Below, in pieces: positions 17,313-25,397 of a DNA stretch of 64,000 nt. Under the pieces are notes generated by a model, which made no database searches, was not told where the DNA came from, and was given only the letters and a program-made list of their open reading frames with translations. Source of the DNA: JBPOFM01 sp041391925 (GTDB lineage: Bacteria; Bacteroidota; Bacteroidia; Flavobacteriales; Flavobacteriaceae). The stretch lies in assembly GCA_041391925.1 (NCBI GenBank), contig JAWKNA010000006.1:310001-374000 (forward strand), given 5' to 3'. The stretch's first letter is position 1; the number at the start of each line of letters is the position of its first letter. Position numbers and translations under genes: made by a program.

Positions 17313-18224
17313 ATGAAACGGAGAGAATTTATACAACAAACTGCAGCAGCTTCGACATTGGTTGGATTAGGTGGAATTGGGCTGCAATCCTTTACAGGAA
17401 CCACCAAAAAAATAACAATTCTACACACCAATGATGTGCACAGCCATATTGACCCTTTCGGCCCAGAAGATGGCAGAAACCCTAATAAAGGCGGTGTGGC
17501 GCGTAGAGCAGGTCTGATTGCTGCCATAAGAGAAGAAAATCCAAATACACTTTTGTTGGATGCAGGTGATATTTTTCAGGGAACTCCTTATTTTAATTAT
17601 TATGGTGGCGAGCTGGAATTTAAATTGATGAGTATGCTCAAATATGATGCGTCCACCATTGGTAACCATGATTTTGATAATGGCATTGAAGGATTGTATG
17701 CACAATTGCCACATGCAAAATTCGATTTTATTTGCTCCAATTATGATTTTTCGAATACGGTCATGGATACACATACAAAGCCATATAAAACTTTTATGGT
17801 CGACGGTATCAAAGTAGGAGTTTTTGGATTGGGAATTGAACTGGAAGGTTTGGTAGACAAAAATATGTATAAGGAAACGAAATATTTAGACCCCATTGAG
17901 ATTGCCCAAGAGATGAGCAAGGTTCTAAAAGATAACGAAAAATGCGATTTAGTTATTTGCCTTTCTCATTTAGGCTATCATTATAGTGACTTTCCCGATA
18001 AACCAAGTGATTTAATGCTTGGCAAACTTACCAAAAATATCGATTTGATCATTGGTGGCCACACACATACATTTTTGGACAAACCAACCATAGTTAAAAA
18101 CTTAGAAGGCAAAAATATGCTCGTCAATCAGGTTGGATGCTATGGTATCAATCTTGGCAGAATTGATTTTTATTTTGATTTGGATAAAAATAAATCGGCA
18201 AAAGGAGTTTCAATTATTGTGTGA
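17313..18224 (+). CDS. Metallophosphatase (5'-nucleotidase catalytic domain), Tat-type signal
   Basis: Catalytic half of a UshA-type enzyme, 303 residues. The N-terminus MKRREFIQQTAAAST looks like a twin-arginine signal, which implies folded export. All five metallophosphoesterase motifs are present: DVH (41-43), LDAGD (82-86), GNHD (117-120), SH (218-219) and GHTH (249-252). It ends where the linker to the C-terminal domain would begin; that domain is the upstream gene. I use the ATG at 17313 because the reading from 17277 only adds residues ahead of the signal. Substrate (nucleotide or cyclic nucleotide) is inferred from the family. Confidence 0.92.
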   Translation: MKRREFIQQTAAASTLVGLGGIGLQSFTGTTKKITILHTNDVHSHIDPFGPEDGRNPNKGGVARRAGLIAAIREENPNTLLLDAGDIFQGTPYFNYYGGELEFKLMSMLKYDASTIGNHDFDNGIEGLYAQLPHAKFDFICSNYDFSNTVMDTHTKPYKTFMVDGIKVGVFGLGIELEGLVDKNMYKETKYLDPIEIAQEMSKVLKDNEKCDLVICLSHLGYHYSDFPDKPSDLMLGKLTKNIDLIIGGHTHTFLDKPTIVKNLEGKNMLVNQVGCYGINLGRIDFYFDLDKNKSAKGVSIIV

Positions 18225-18998
18225 TTATGCCGTTAGGCGTTCCGAAGCTTTCATAACATAGTTGTCCCTCACCATCTTGTCTCTTACTTTGATAATCTTA
18301 TGATGATTAGTCACATAAGTATAAAACAAGCACAGGCTTGTTAGGTGAAGCATATCACTAAAAAAATCAAATACCCAGTAATACACATACAGGTTACAGA
18401 TGTAATTCAATACATCAGAAAAAACCATACAAAATACCATTATCAGAAAAATGATAGATTGAGTGCTTTCTTTACTTAAATAAACTGCGAAAGCAAAGAA
18501 GGTCATAGCTATCAAAGTGATGCCGTGACATATATAAAGTACTAAATTCACATTGTCAGTAAAATTATCTTTCAGTGCGCCGTAAAGCATGTAAAGGAAA
18601 TATGAATTGAGCAAAAGAACCAGTACCAAGTAAAGAGATACTAATCCCTCATATTTTATTCGTTTCAATTTACCCAATAGTACAAATATCAATAGACTAT
18701 AGCCACCTAAATAGAAAGTAATGGATAGTTTATTCGCCAATTCCCCAAAATTGAAGACCGAAAACACATCTCCCAAAAATGTGAATATAAAAATTGTCAA
18801 GAATACCGTGGCCATGTGATTTAGCCTTGTATAATACAGTGTCAGAAGAACAATGATAGAAATAACTTTTGTGATGTTGGGAATGATGGCATAGCCAAGA
18901 TATGCAGCAATCCCATTACTGAGAAATAGTGCCAACAAAAACATCACCGCAATACCCTTCAGGGTTCTTGAGCCAACTTGTTTCATAGTAGATTTCAA
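18225..18998 (-). CDS. Polytopic membrane protein, weakly YhhN/TMEM86-like
   Basis: 257 residues with about eight hydrophobic segments and no soluble domain. FLGDVFSV after the third segment and VFSDVLNY near the seventh recall the GD and SD positions of YhhN-family lysoplasmalogenases, but the match is weak. The protein at 19520-20254 shares the same layout and a similar C-terminal pattern, so the two look like diverged paralogs. It has a perfect -7 box TATATTTG (19012-19019) with a repeat pair upstream like that of its paralog. Function not known. Confidence 0.65.
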   Translation of the reverse strand: MKSTMKQVGSRTLKGIAVMFLLALFLSNGIAAYLGYAIIPNITKVISIIVLLTLYYTRLNHMATVFLTIFIFTFLGDVFSVFNFGELANKLSITFYLGGYSLLIFVLLGKLKRIKYEGLVSLYLVLVLLLNSYFLYMLYGALKDNFTDNVNLVLYICHGITLIAMTFFAFAVYLSKESTQSIIFLIMVFCMVFSDVLNYICNLYVYYWVFDFFSDMLHLTSLCLFYTYVTNHHKIIKVRDKMVRDNYVMKASERLTA

Positions 18999-19011
18999 TA
19001 AGTAGGGGATA

Positions 19012-19068
19012 CAAATATAATAAAAAAAATGAATTTAAACGATGTAAATTAGCGTTTCATCGATTATT
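19012..19068 (-). promoter_or_regulatory. Promoter with -7 box and paired CGATGAAA-like half-sites
   Basis: Minus-strand TATATTTG (19012-19019) is 14 bases from the ATG. Plus-strand CGATGTAA (19040-19047) and CGATTATT (19061-19068) are 21 bp apart, and the nearer one sits 20 bases upstream of the -7 box, where a -33 box would be. A full CGATGAAA also reads on the minus strand at 19055-19062, so the half-site orientation is not certain. Confidence 0.5.
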
Positions 19069-19141
19069 TTGTTAAATTTTTTCTTAAAATTGGATTGAGT
19101 AAATGCCTTTTCGTCTAAAGGAACATTCTTAACTCAAACCA

Positions 19142-19531
19142 ATGAAAAGATACATTCCTTTTGTGCTCAGAATTATCATTGCCATCATTCTCATTCAGAC
19201 TCTGCGTTTCAAGTTCACAGGACATCCAGATAGCATTTATATTTTTAGTAAAGTTGGTCTGGAACCTTATGGTAGAATTGCGATAGGAATTGTGGAGCTA
19301 ATTGCGGGTGTTTTATTGTTAATTCCAAAAACAGTTTGGATTGGAGCTGCCTTGGCATTGGGTGTATTAAGTGGTGCCATTGCTATGCATTTGACCGTGT
19401 TAGGAATAGAAATTAATAATGATAAGGGCATTTTGTTTATTACTGCGTTAATAACCTTTTGCTTATCCGCAGTTGTTCTTTATTTGTATAGAAGAGATAT
19501 TCCTATTATGGCAAAAAAACTAGATTGGTAA
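19142..19531 (+). CDS. DoxX-family membrane protein
   Basis: Small integral membrane protein of 129 residues with four hydrophobic helices (about 5-20, 42-61, 65-88, 97-117). GRIAIGIVELIAGVLLLIP is the characteristic second-helix segment of DoxX-like proteins, and FKFTGHPDSIYIFSKVGLEP the loop before it. Family roles range from quinol oxidase subunits to redox or stress functions; none can be chosen here. It overlaps the convergent gene ending at 19520 by 12 bases and is flanked by two related membrane proteins. Confidence 0.8.
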   Translation: MKRYIPFVLRIIIAIILIQTLRFKFTGHPDSIYIFSKVGLEPYGRIAIGIVELIAGVLLLIPKTVWIGAALALGVLSGAIAMHLTVLGIEINNDKGILFITALITFCLSAVVLYLYRRDIPIMAKKLDW

Positions 19532-20254
19532 ATCTTGCCTTATATTATTTTGTTCTGTTTCCAAAGGAATTCGTGCCTGTAGATATAAAAATAAAAAGGC
19601 AAGTACCAAAAATAGAGAGCAAATAACATTTAGAATATTGATGTCCGAAATGTAAAAATAGGTCATCTGAATAACTTCCGAAAAAAAGATAAAAATAGCC
19701 CCTAATAAAAGATTCATGGATTTGTGGCTGTTTTTGGATATGTAGTTAATCATAGCAACGGTAAGTAGTATCATAATTACCGAATTATAGACAACTTCAA
19801 GAGAATATTGATGTTCAGAAAGCATTTTTTCAGCTGTTCCAGAAACAATGATAACACAGAAAACATCTAAAACAGTTAAAATAATAATATGAATCCAGAA
19901 TTTAGAAAGAACCTGTTGAATATTCATATCGATTATTACTCTCAAAGTCAGAAGCACATACGAAACAATATATAAAATGTTTGCACCATAGTAAAAATAA
20001 TCAGTGGTGGTGTCGTAATCTAATTTTATGAACCAAGAGGCAAAGTTTACGATTTCTGCTAGGGAAAAAAATAACAAAAACAAAAAGAATAACAATCGTT
20101 TTGGACGAACCCTAATATAGTATAATACCGTCAGTAACAGGACCAAAATGACTCTGCTTCCAGCGGCCTGAAACTCAAGGTTAAACACTTGAAACCCTAA
20201 AAAGAGCATACAAATGACTAACAAGGTTATTTTTAAAATTTGTTGTAGTTGCAT
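19520..20254 (-). CDS. Polytopic membrane protein, paralog-like to the gene at 18225
   Basis: 244 residues with about eight hydrophobic segments. The C-terminal layout (FIFFSEVIQMTYFYI, then a long last helix ending LFLYLQAR) parallels FCMVFSDVLNYICNLYV...LCLFYTYV in the gene at 18225, which supports common ancestry. No enzyme motif is evident. The promoter has -7 box TATATTTG (20279-20286) and the CGAATAAA/CGATGAAA pair upstream. It overlaps the DoxX gene tail to tail. Confidence 0.6.
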   Translation of the reverse strand: MQLQQILKITLLVICMLFLGFQVFNLEFQAAGSRVILVLLLTVLYYIRVRPKRLLFFLFLLFFSLAEIVNFASWFIKLDYDTTTDYFYYGANILYIVSYVLLTLRVIIDMNIQQVLSKFWIHIIILTVLDVFCVIIVSGTAEKMLSEHQYSLEVVYNSVIMILLTVAMINYISKNSHKSMNLLLGAIFIFFSEVIQMTYFYISDINILNVICSLFLVLAFLFLYLQARIPLETEQNNIRQDLPI

Positions 20255-20278
20255 ATGGTTATTTAGCTATTCTTGAGA

Positions 20279-20333
20279 CAAATATAAATAAAATATACAA
20301 TTAAACGAATAAAAATGCTTTTTATCGATGAAA
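20279..20333 (-). promoter_or_regulatory. Promoter with -7 box and paired CGATGAAA-like half-sites
   Basis: Minus-strand TATATTTG (20279-20286) lies 25 bases before the ATG at 20254. Plus-strand CGAATAAA (20306-20313) and CGATGAAA (20326-20333) are exactly 20 bp apart, with the nearer half-site 19 bases upstream of the -7 box. The geometry matches that of the paralog at 19012-19068. Confidence 0.55.
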
Positions 20334-20352
20334 TTGATAAAATTGTGAGAAA

Positions 20353-22347
20353 TTACACAAGCATATTTTTGAAATCATACTCGCTTATAAGGGGAATGTT
20401 AAGCTGCTCTGCTTTGGTTTTTTTACTTGGTCCCATATTATCACCAGCTATGATGTAATTGGTTTTGGAAGATATTGAACTAGAAACCTTTCCCCCATTG
20501 TCTTCAATTAACTTTTTTAAATCATCTCGTGATATGGACTCGAAAACTCCTGACACAACAAAAGTCTGTCCTTTTAAGATATTGGTTTGATGCGCTAATT
20601 TTTCTGCAGAAATTTCCAGTTGTACTCCAAAACGCTTTAATCGTTCAACAATTTTTTGATTCTCTTCAGAAGCAAAAAATTCAACCACACTTTCCGCAAT
20701 TCTGATTCCTATTTCATCAACCGTTACTAAATCGATGATGGTTGCTTGTGCAAGGTTGTCAATGGTTTTATAGTGTCGTGCCAGTTTCTTTGCAACCGTT
20801 TCTCCAACATATCGTATTCCCAATGCGTACAACACACGTTCAAAAGGAACTTGTTTGGAAGCCTCAATTCCAGCCATCAGATTTTCGGCACTTTTTTCAG
20901 CCATTCGTTCCAAAGGAATCACTTGCTCTTTGGTCAATTCATATAAATCCGAATAATTTGAAATTAACCCAGCATTCACCAAAAGTGCCACAGTCTCGCC
21001 ACCAAGTCCTTCAATATCCATCGCTTTTCGGGAAATATAATGTTGAATGCGACCGATGATTTGTGGTTTGCAACCATTATAGTTCGGGCAATAATGTTGC
21101 GCTTCACCGTCAGTTCTTATCAATTCGGTATGACATTCAGGACAATGAGTAATATATTTTGTGGGTTGCGAATCGGCTGGACGTTTTGACAAATCGACTG
21201 CTATGATTTTTGGAATAATTTCTCCGCCCTTTTCAACAAACACCTCATCTCCTACTCTAATATCCAGTTTTTCAATTTGGTCTGCATTGTGCAACGATGC
21301 ACGTTTAACGGTCGTTCCTGCTAATTCCACAGGTTCTAAATTGGCGACTGGTGTAATGGCTCCAGTTCGACCAACTTGATAGGTAATTTCATTCAATCTT
21401 GTGGATACTTGTTCTGCTTTAAATTTGTAGGCCATAGCCCAACGTGGCGATTTGGCGGTATAGCCTAATTCTTCCTGTTGGTGCAAATCATTTACTTTGA
21501 TAACTACACCGTCCGTTTCGTAAGGCAAATCATGCCGATGCACATTCCAATAATCAATAAACTCAAAAACCTCATCCATTGAAGTGGCAAGTTTATCGGC
21601 AGTTGGGACTTTAAAACCCCACTTCCGTGCAGTTTCCAAACTTTCGAATTGAGTTGCTATATTTAAGTTATTTCCAGTAATATTATAAAGTAAACATTCC
21701 AAAGGTCGTTTGGCAACTTCCGCACTATCTTGAAGCTTTAAACTTCCGGAAGCGGTATTCCTAGGATTTCTGTAAGGCTCCTCTCCTATTTCTATGCGTT
21801 CTTCATTCATTTTATTGAATCCAGCAAATGGAAGAACGATTTCCCCACGGATATCAAATTTTAGCGGATAATCTCCTTTAAGTTTCAAAGGAACGGATTT
21901 TATGGTCTTTATATTGGTTGTCACATCATCTCCTTGAAAACCGTCCCCTCTTGTGACTGCCCTTAACAACTTACCTTGTTCGTAAGTGATACTGATGGAG
22001 GCACCATCATATTTCAATTCACAGGTATATTGAACGTTTCCGTCCACTTGCTTTTTGATACGCGCTTCCCAATCCAACAAATCTTCTTTGGAGTAAGAAT
22101 TATCCAATGAATACATGCGATGTTCGTGGACAACGGTTTCAAAATTCTTAGTCACCTGACCTCCGACACGTTTCGTTGGAGAATTATCATCCGCATATTC
22201 GGGATGTTTTTCTTCAAGTTCCTGAAGTTGTTTCAGCTTTATATCAAACTCATAATCACTAATGCTAGGTTTATCAAGTGTATAATAATTATAATTGTGT
22301 TGATTCAATTCATCGCGAAGATTCAAAATTTGTTGCTGGATATCCAT
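20353..22347 (-). CDS. ligA: NAD-dependent DNA ligase
   Basis: Seals nicks in replication and repair. The 664-residue length is standard. An N-terminal Ia domain (HNYNYYTLDKPSISDYEFD) precedes the adenylation domain with nucleophile K112 in CELKYDGAS. GYTAKSPRWAMAYKF, an OB domain, a four-Cys zinc finger (CPEC...CPNYNGC), helix-hairpin-helix repeats and a C-terminal BRCT domain (LKGQTFVVSGVFESISRD) follow. All key residues are present. It is monocistronic in appearance. Confidence 0.97.
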   Translation of the reverse strand: MDIQQQILNLRDELNQHNYNYYTLDKPSISDYEFDIKLKQLQELEEKHPEYADDNSPTKRVGGQVTKNFETVVHEHRMYSLDNSYSKEDLLDWEARIKKQVDGNVQYTCELKYDGASISITYEQGKLLRAVTRGDGFQGDDVTTNIKTIKSVPLKLKGDYPLKFDIRGEIVLPFAGFNKMNEERIEIGEEPYRNPRNTASGSLKLQDSAEVAKRPLECLLYNITGNNLNIATQFESLETARKWGFKVPTADKLATSMDEVFEFIDYWNVHRHDLPYETDGVVIKVNDLHQQEELGYTAKSPRWAMAYKFKAEQVSTRLNEITYQVGRTGAITPVANLEPVELAGTTVKRASLHNADQIEKLDIRVGDEVFVEKGGEIIPKIIAVDLSKRPADSQPTKYITHCPECHTELIRTDGEAQHYCPNYNGCKPQIIGRIQHYISRKAMDIEGLGGETVALLVNAGLISNYSDLYELTKEQVIPLERMAEKSAENLMAGIEASKQVPFERVLYALGIRYVGETVAKKLARHYKTIDNLAQATIIDLVTVDEIGIRIAESVVEFFASEENQKIVERLKRFGVQLEISAEKLAHQTNILKGQTFVVSGVFESISRDDLKKLIEDNGGKVSSSISSKTNYIIAGDNMGPSKKTKAEQLNIPLISEYDFKNMLV

Positions 22348-22407
22348 CGAATTGGTACTGAAAAAGTTATCTTTTTACCTTATATTTAAAGCCTCTAATA
22401 TACTAAA

Positions 22408-24669
22408 ATGCACTTCAAATACATAGCTTGCTTTTTTGTTTTTATCACTTTTCCGTACAGTAATGTATATGCCCAAAATCGTCTTAAAGCTTCTCAAATC
22501 ATTCCAATTCCATCTCAACAAACAATTACTGATGGTCAATTTATTTTAAATAGTTCAACTGGGATTTTTTTTGACGATGAAATGGAACTGGCTGCCAATT
22601 TTCTGAAATTTTTTATTGAAAACGGAAGTGATATACACCTTCAAAAAGGTAAAAATATTTTATTCAAAACAGATAAAAGCCTTCGGAATTCCGAAGGCTA
22701 TAAACTTGAAATTAGCCCTCAACAAATTATTATAAATGCTAATTCTGGCCAAGGCGCATTTTATGCTGTACAATCTTTGAGACAATTATTTCCTGAAGAA
22801 TTTGAAAATTCTACATTCAAAGAAAGCAGTTTTAAAATTCAATGTCAAATCATCAAAGACGAACCACAATTTATTTACAGAGGTATGCATCTTGATGTTG
22901 CTCGGCATTTTTTCTCGATGGAATTCATCAAAAAATACATAGATGCATTGGCAATGCTAAAATTGAATACTTTTCACTGGCATCTAACTGATGATCAAGG
23001 TTGGCGTATTGAAATCAAAAAGTATCCAAAGTTGCAGGAAATTGCCGCATATAGAAAAGAAACTTTGATTGGACATTACAATACAGAACCACAGCAATTT
23101 GATGGGAAACGTTATGGAGGTTTTTACACACAAGAAGAAATTAAAGATATCGTGGCATATGCAGATAAACGTTTTATAACCATTATTCCAGAAATTGAAA
23201 TGCCAGGTCATTCCCAAGCCATTATTTCTGCCTATCCTCACTTGGGTTGTACAGGAAAACAAGTAGCATCTGCCACAAAATGGGGTGTATTTGAAGAAGT
23301 TTTGTGCCCCAAAGAAGATACATTCACTTTTCTGGAAAATGTTCTGGATGAAGTCATTCAATTGTTTCCAAGTAAATATATTCACATAGGAGGTGATGAA
23401 GCCCCAAAAACACATTGGAAAAATTGTCCTGTCTGTCAAAAAAAAATAAAGGATTTGGGCTTGAAAGATGAACATGGACTTCAATCTTATTTCATTTCTC
23501 GAATCGAAAAATATCTAAATAGCAAAGGCAGGGAAATTATAGGTTGGGACGAAATTTTGGAAGGCGGTTTGGCACCAAATGCCACTGTCATGTCTTGGCG
23601 TGGCGATAGTGGAGCCATTGAAGCCGCGAAACAGCATCACAAGGTCATCATGACACCGACTTCACACATGTATTTTGATTATTACCAATCTAATGATGAT
23701 GGAGAACCTTTGGCAATTGGCGGTTATCTTCCTTTGGAAAAAGTGTATAGTTTTAATCCAATTCCAAAAGGATTGTCTGCCGATGAATCAACATATATTT
23801 TAGGCGCCCAAGGCAATCTTTGGACAGAATACATTCAAAATGGGAAACAGGTAGAATATATGGTGTTTCCACGTATGCTGGCTTTAAGTGAGGTCGTGTG
23901 GTCAAAAACTGAAAACAAAAGTTATGACAATTTCGTTCAAAGAGTCGAGTATTTTTATACGCGTTTGGATGCTCTGGACATCAACTATGCGAATCATTTA
24001 TTTGAAGTTGAAGGAAATCTAACTTCGGATGGCTACGAATTGAAAACATTGACACAAGATAAAACCATTCGTATTACTTTGGATGGTTCAGAGCCAAGTT
24101 TGAAATCAGATGTCTATTTCAAACCGATTCCAATAACTAAAAACACCAATATAAAAGCTGCGGTTTTTGATGCTGAAAAGCAATTGGGAAAAACCTTTGC
24201 ACAAACCATCAACTACCATAAAGCTGTTGGCAAGAAAATCACTTTAAATGTTGAACCAAACAAAGCCTATTCAGGTAGTGGTGCTGAAGGTTTAATCAAC
24301 GGAATTTCTGGAAGTGACACACGTTATGGGGATAAAGAATGGCTGGGATTTTGGGGTGATGATGTTGAAATTATGATTGATTTGGGTGAAGAAATGGAAA
24401 TCAACTCCATTGAAACTCGATTTTACAATGCTCCTGGACAATGGATTTATGCGCCTTTAAATATTGAGGTGACTTTTGATAATGGAGAAAAAATCTCAAC
24501 AACTAAAATTCCAGTTGCGAATGCTCATCTCAAAGCCATAAAATTAAATACTAACATTAATTCTCGTTATTTGAAACTTAATATCGAAAACTACGGAACA
24601 ATCCCAGAAGGCAAGCAAGGCGCAGGCAACAAAGCATGGACATTCATAGACGAAATTATCATCAAATGA
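22408..24669 (+). CDS. Beta-N-acetylhexosaminidase, GH20
   Basis: Exported exo-hydrolase of 753 residues acting on terminal GlcNAc/GalNAc. A signal peptide (1-22, ending VYAQ) and a GH20b domain are followed by the catalytic barrel with FHWHLTDDQGWR, EIEMPGHS and the catalytic Asp-Glu pair D330-E331 in HIGGDEAPK. A chitobiase-type C-terminal segment (IRITLDGSEPS) and a discoidin-like F5/8C domain (LINGISGSDTRY...WLGFWGDDVEIMIDLG) complete it. Its TGA overlaps the cutC ATG (ATGA), and cutC overlaps the beta-mannosidase gene, so the three form one tightly packed operon. Confidence 0.95.
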   Translation: MHFKYIACFFVFITFPYSNVYAQNRLKASQIIPIPSQQTITDGQFILNSSTGIFFDDEMELAANFLKFFIENGSDIHLQKGKNILFKTDKSLRNSEGYKLEISPQQIIINANSGQGAFYAVQSLRQLFPEEFENSTFKESSFKIQCQIIKDEPQFIYRGMHLDVARHFFSMEFIKKYIDALAMLKLNTFHWHLTDDQGWRIEIKKYPKLQEIAAYRKETLIGHYNTEPQQFDGKRYGGFYTQEEIKDIVAYADKRFITIIPEIEMPGHSQAIISAYPHLGCTGKQVASATKWGVFEEVLCPKEDTFTFLENVLDEVIQLFPSKYIHIGGDEAPKTHWKNCPVCQKKIKDLGLKDEHGLQSYFISRIEKYLNSKGREIIGWDEILEGGLAPNATVMSWRGDSGAIEAAKQHHKVIMTPTSHMYFDYYQSNDDGEPLAIGGYLPLEKVYSFNPIPKGLSADESTYILGAQGNLWTEYIQNGKQVEYMVFPRMLALSEVVWSKTENKSYDNFVQRVEYFYTRLDALDINYANHLFEVEGNLTSDGYELKTLTQDKTIRITLDGSEPSLKSDVYFKPIPITKNTNIKAAVFDAEKQLGKTFAQTINYHKAVGKKITLNVEPNKAYSGSGAEGLINGISGSDTRYGDKEWLGFWGDDVEIMIDLGEEMEINSIETRFYNAPGQWIYAPLNIEVTFDNGEKISTTKIPVANAHLKAIKLNTNINSRYLKLNIENYGTIPEGKQGAGNKAWTFIDEIIIK

Positions 24670-25397
24670 TACTCGAAATTTGCGCATCCAATATTCAATC
24701 AGCCATCAATGCTCAAACATCTGGTGCGCATCGCATTGAGTTGTGTTTAGAATTGGCAGTTGGTGGCATCACGCCTTCTTATGGGATGATAAAACAAGTC
24801 TTAGAAACAATTAAGATTCCTGTTTTTGTTCTCATTCGTCCTCGTAGTGGGAATTTTACATATTCTAATGAAGAATTTGAAATTATGAAAAAGGACATCC
24901 AACTTTGCAAGGATTTAGGATGTTCAGGTATTGTTTCGGGAGTTTTGAATGTTGATAATTCAATAGATATCAAACGCACAAAAGAACTAGTCAATCTTTC
25001 CAAGCCTCTGGAATTCACATTTCATAGAGCTTTTGATTGGACACCAAATCCTTATGAGGCCTTGGAACAACTCATCACATTAAATGTGGATAGAATTTTA
25101 ACATCAGGTCAAGAATCGTCCGCAGAAAAAGGTATTTTTGTACTTCAACAACTGAAAAAACTGGCCAATGGAAGACTTACAATTCTTCCGGCAAGCGGCA
25201 TCAACCCAGACAATGTTCTGATTTTTAAAGGTGGAGGATTTGATGAGATTCACTGTTCGGCAAATTTACCTTCGGTAGTTAATCCGAATGCAAAAGTGGC
25301 GATGAACAGTCCAAAATTTTTCGATGAAACCATTCAATATAATTCAGATGTTGACCTTATTCAATCGATTTTAAACAAAATAAATGATAAAGCATAA
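24666..25397 (+). CDS. cutC: CutC family TIM-barrel protein
   Basis: 243-residue cytoplasmic barrel protein. Family features are LEICASNIQSAINAQTSGAHRIELC at the N-terminus (read from the ATG at 24666), ELAVGGITPSYGM, VLIRPRSGNF, FHRAFDW, RILTSGQ and the LPASGINPDNV segment. It is named for copper tolerance in E. coli, but that phenotype was later assigned to the small RNA MicL encoded at the cutC locus, so the enzyme's role is open. Here it lies inside a glycosidase operon, overlapping the GH20 gene by 4 bases and the GH2 gene by 14, which suggests a role linked to sugar metabolism rather than copper. This is inference. Confidence 0.9.
   Translation: MILEICASNIQSAINAQTSGAHRIELCLELAVGGITPSYGMIKQVLETIKIPVFVLIRPRSGNFTYSNEEFEIMKKDIQLCKDLGCSGIVSGVLNVDNSIDIKRTKELVNLSKPLEFTFHRAFDWTPNPYEALEQLITLNVDRILTSGQESSAEKGIFVLQQLKKLANGRLTILPASGINPDNVLIFKGGGFDEIHCSANLPSVVNPNAKVAMNSPKFFDETIQYNSDVDLIQSILNKINDKA

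Noticed and set aside
24666..25397. Annotating cutC as a copper homeostasis gene on name alone
   Set aside because: No copper-related neighbour or metal-binding motif is visible, and the original E. coli evidence has been attributed to a small RNA.
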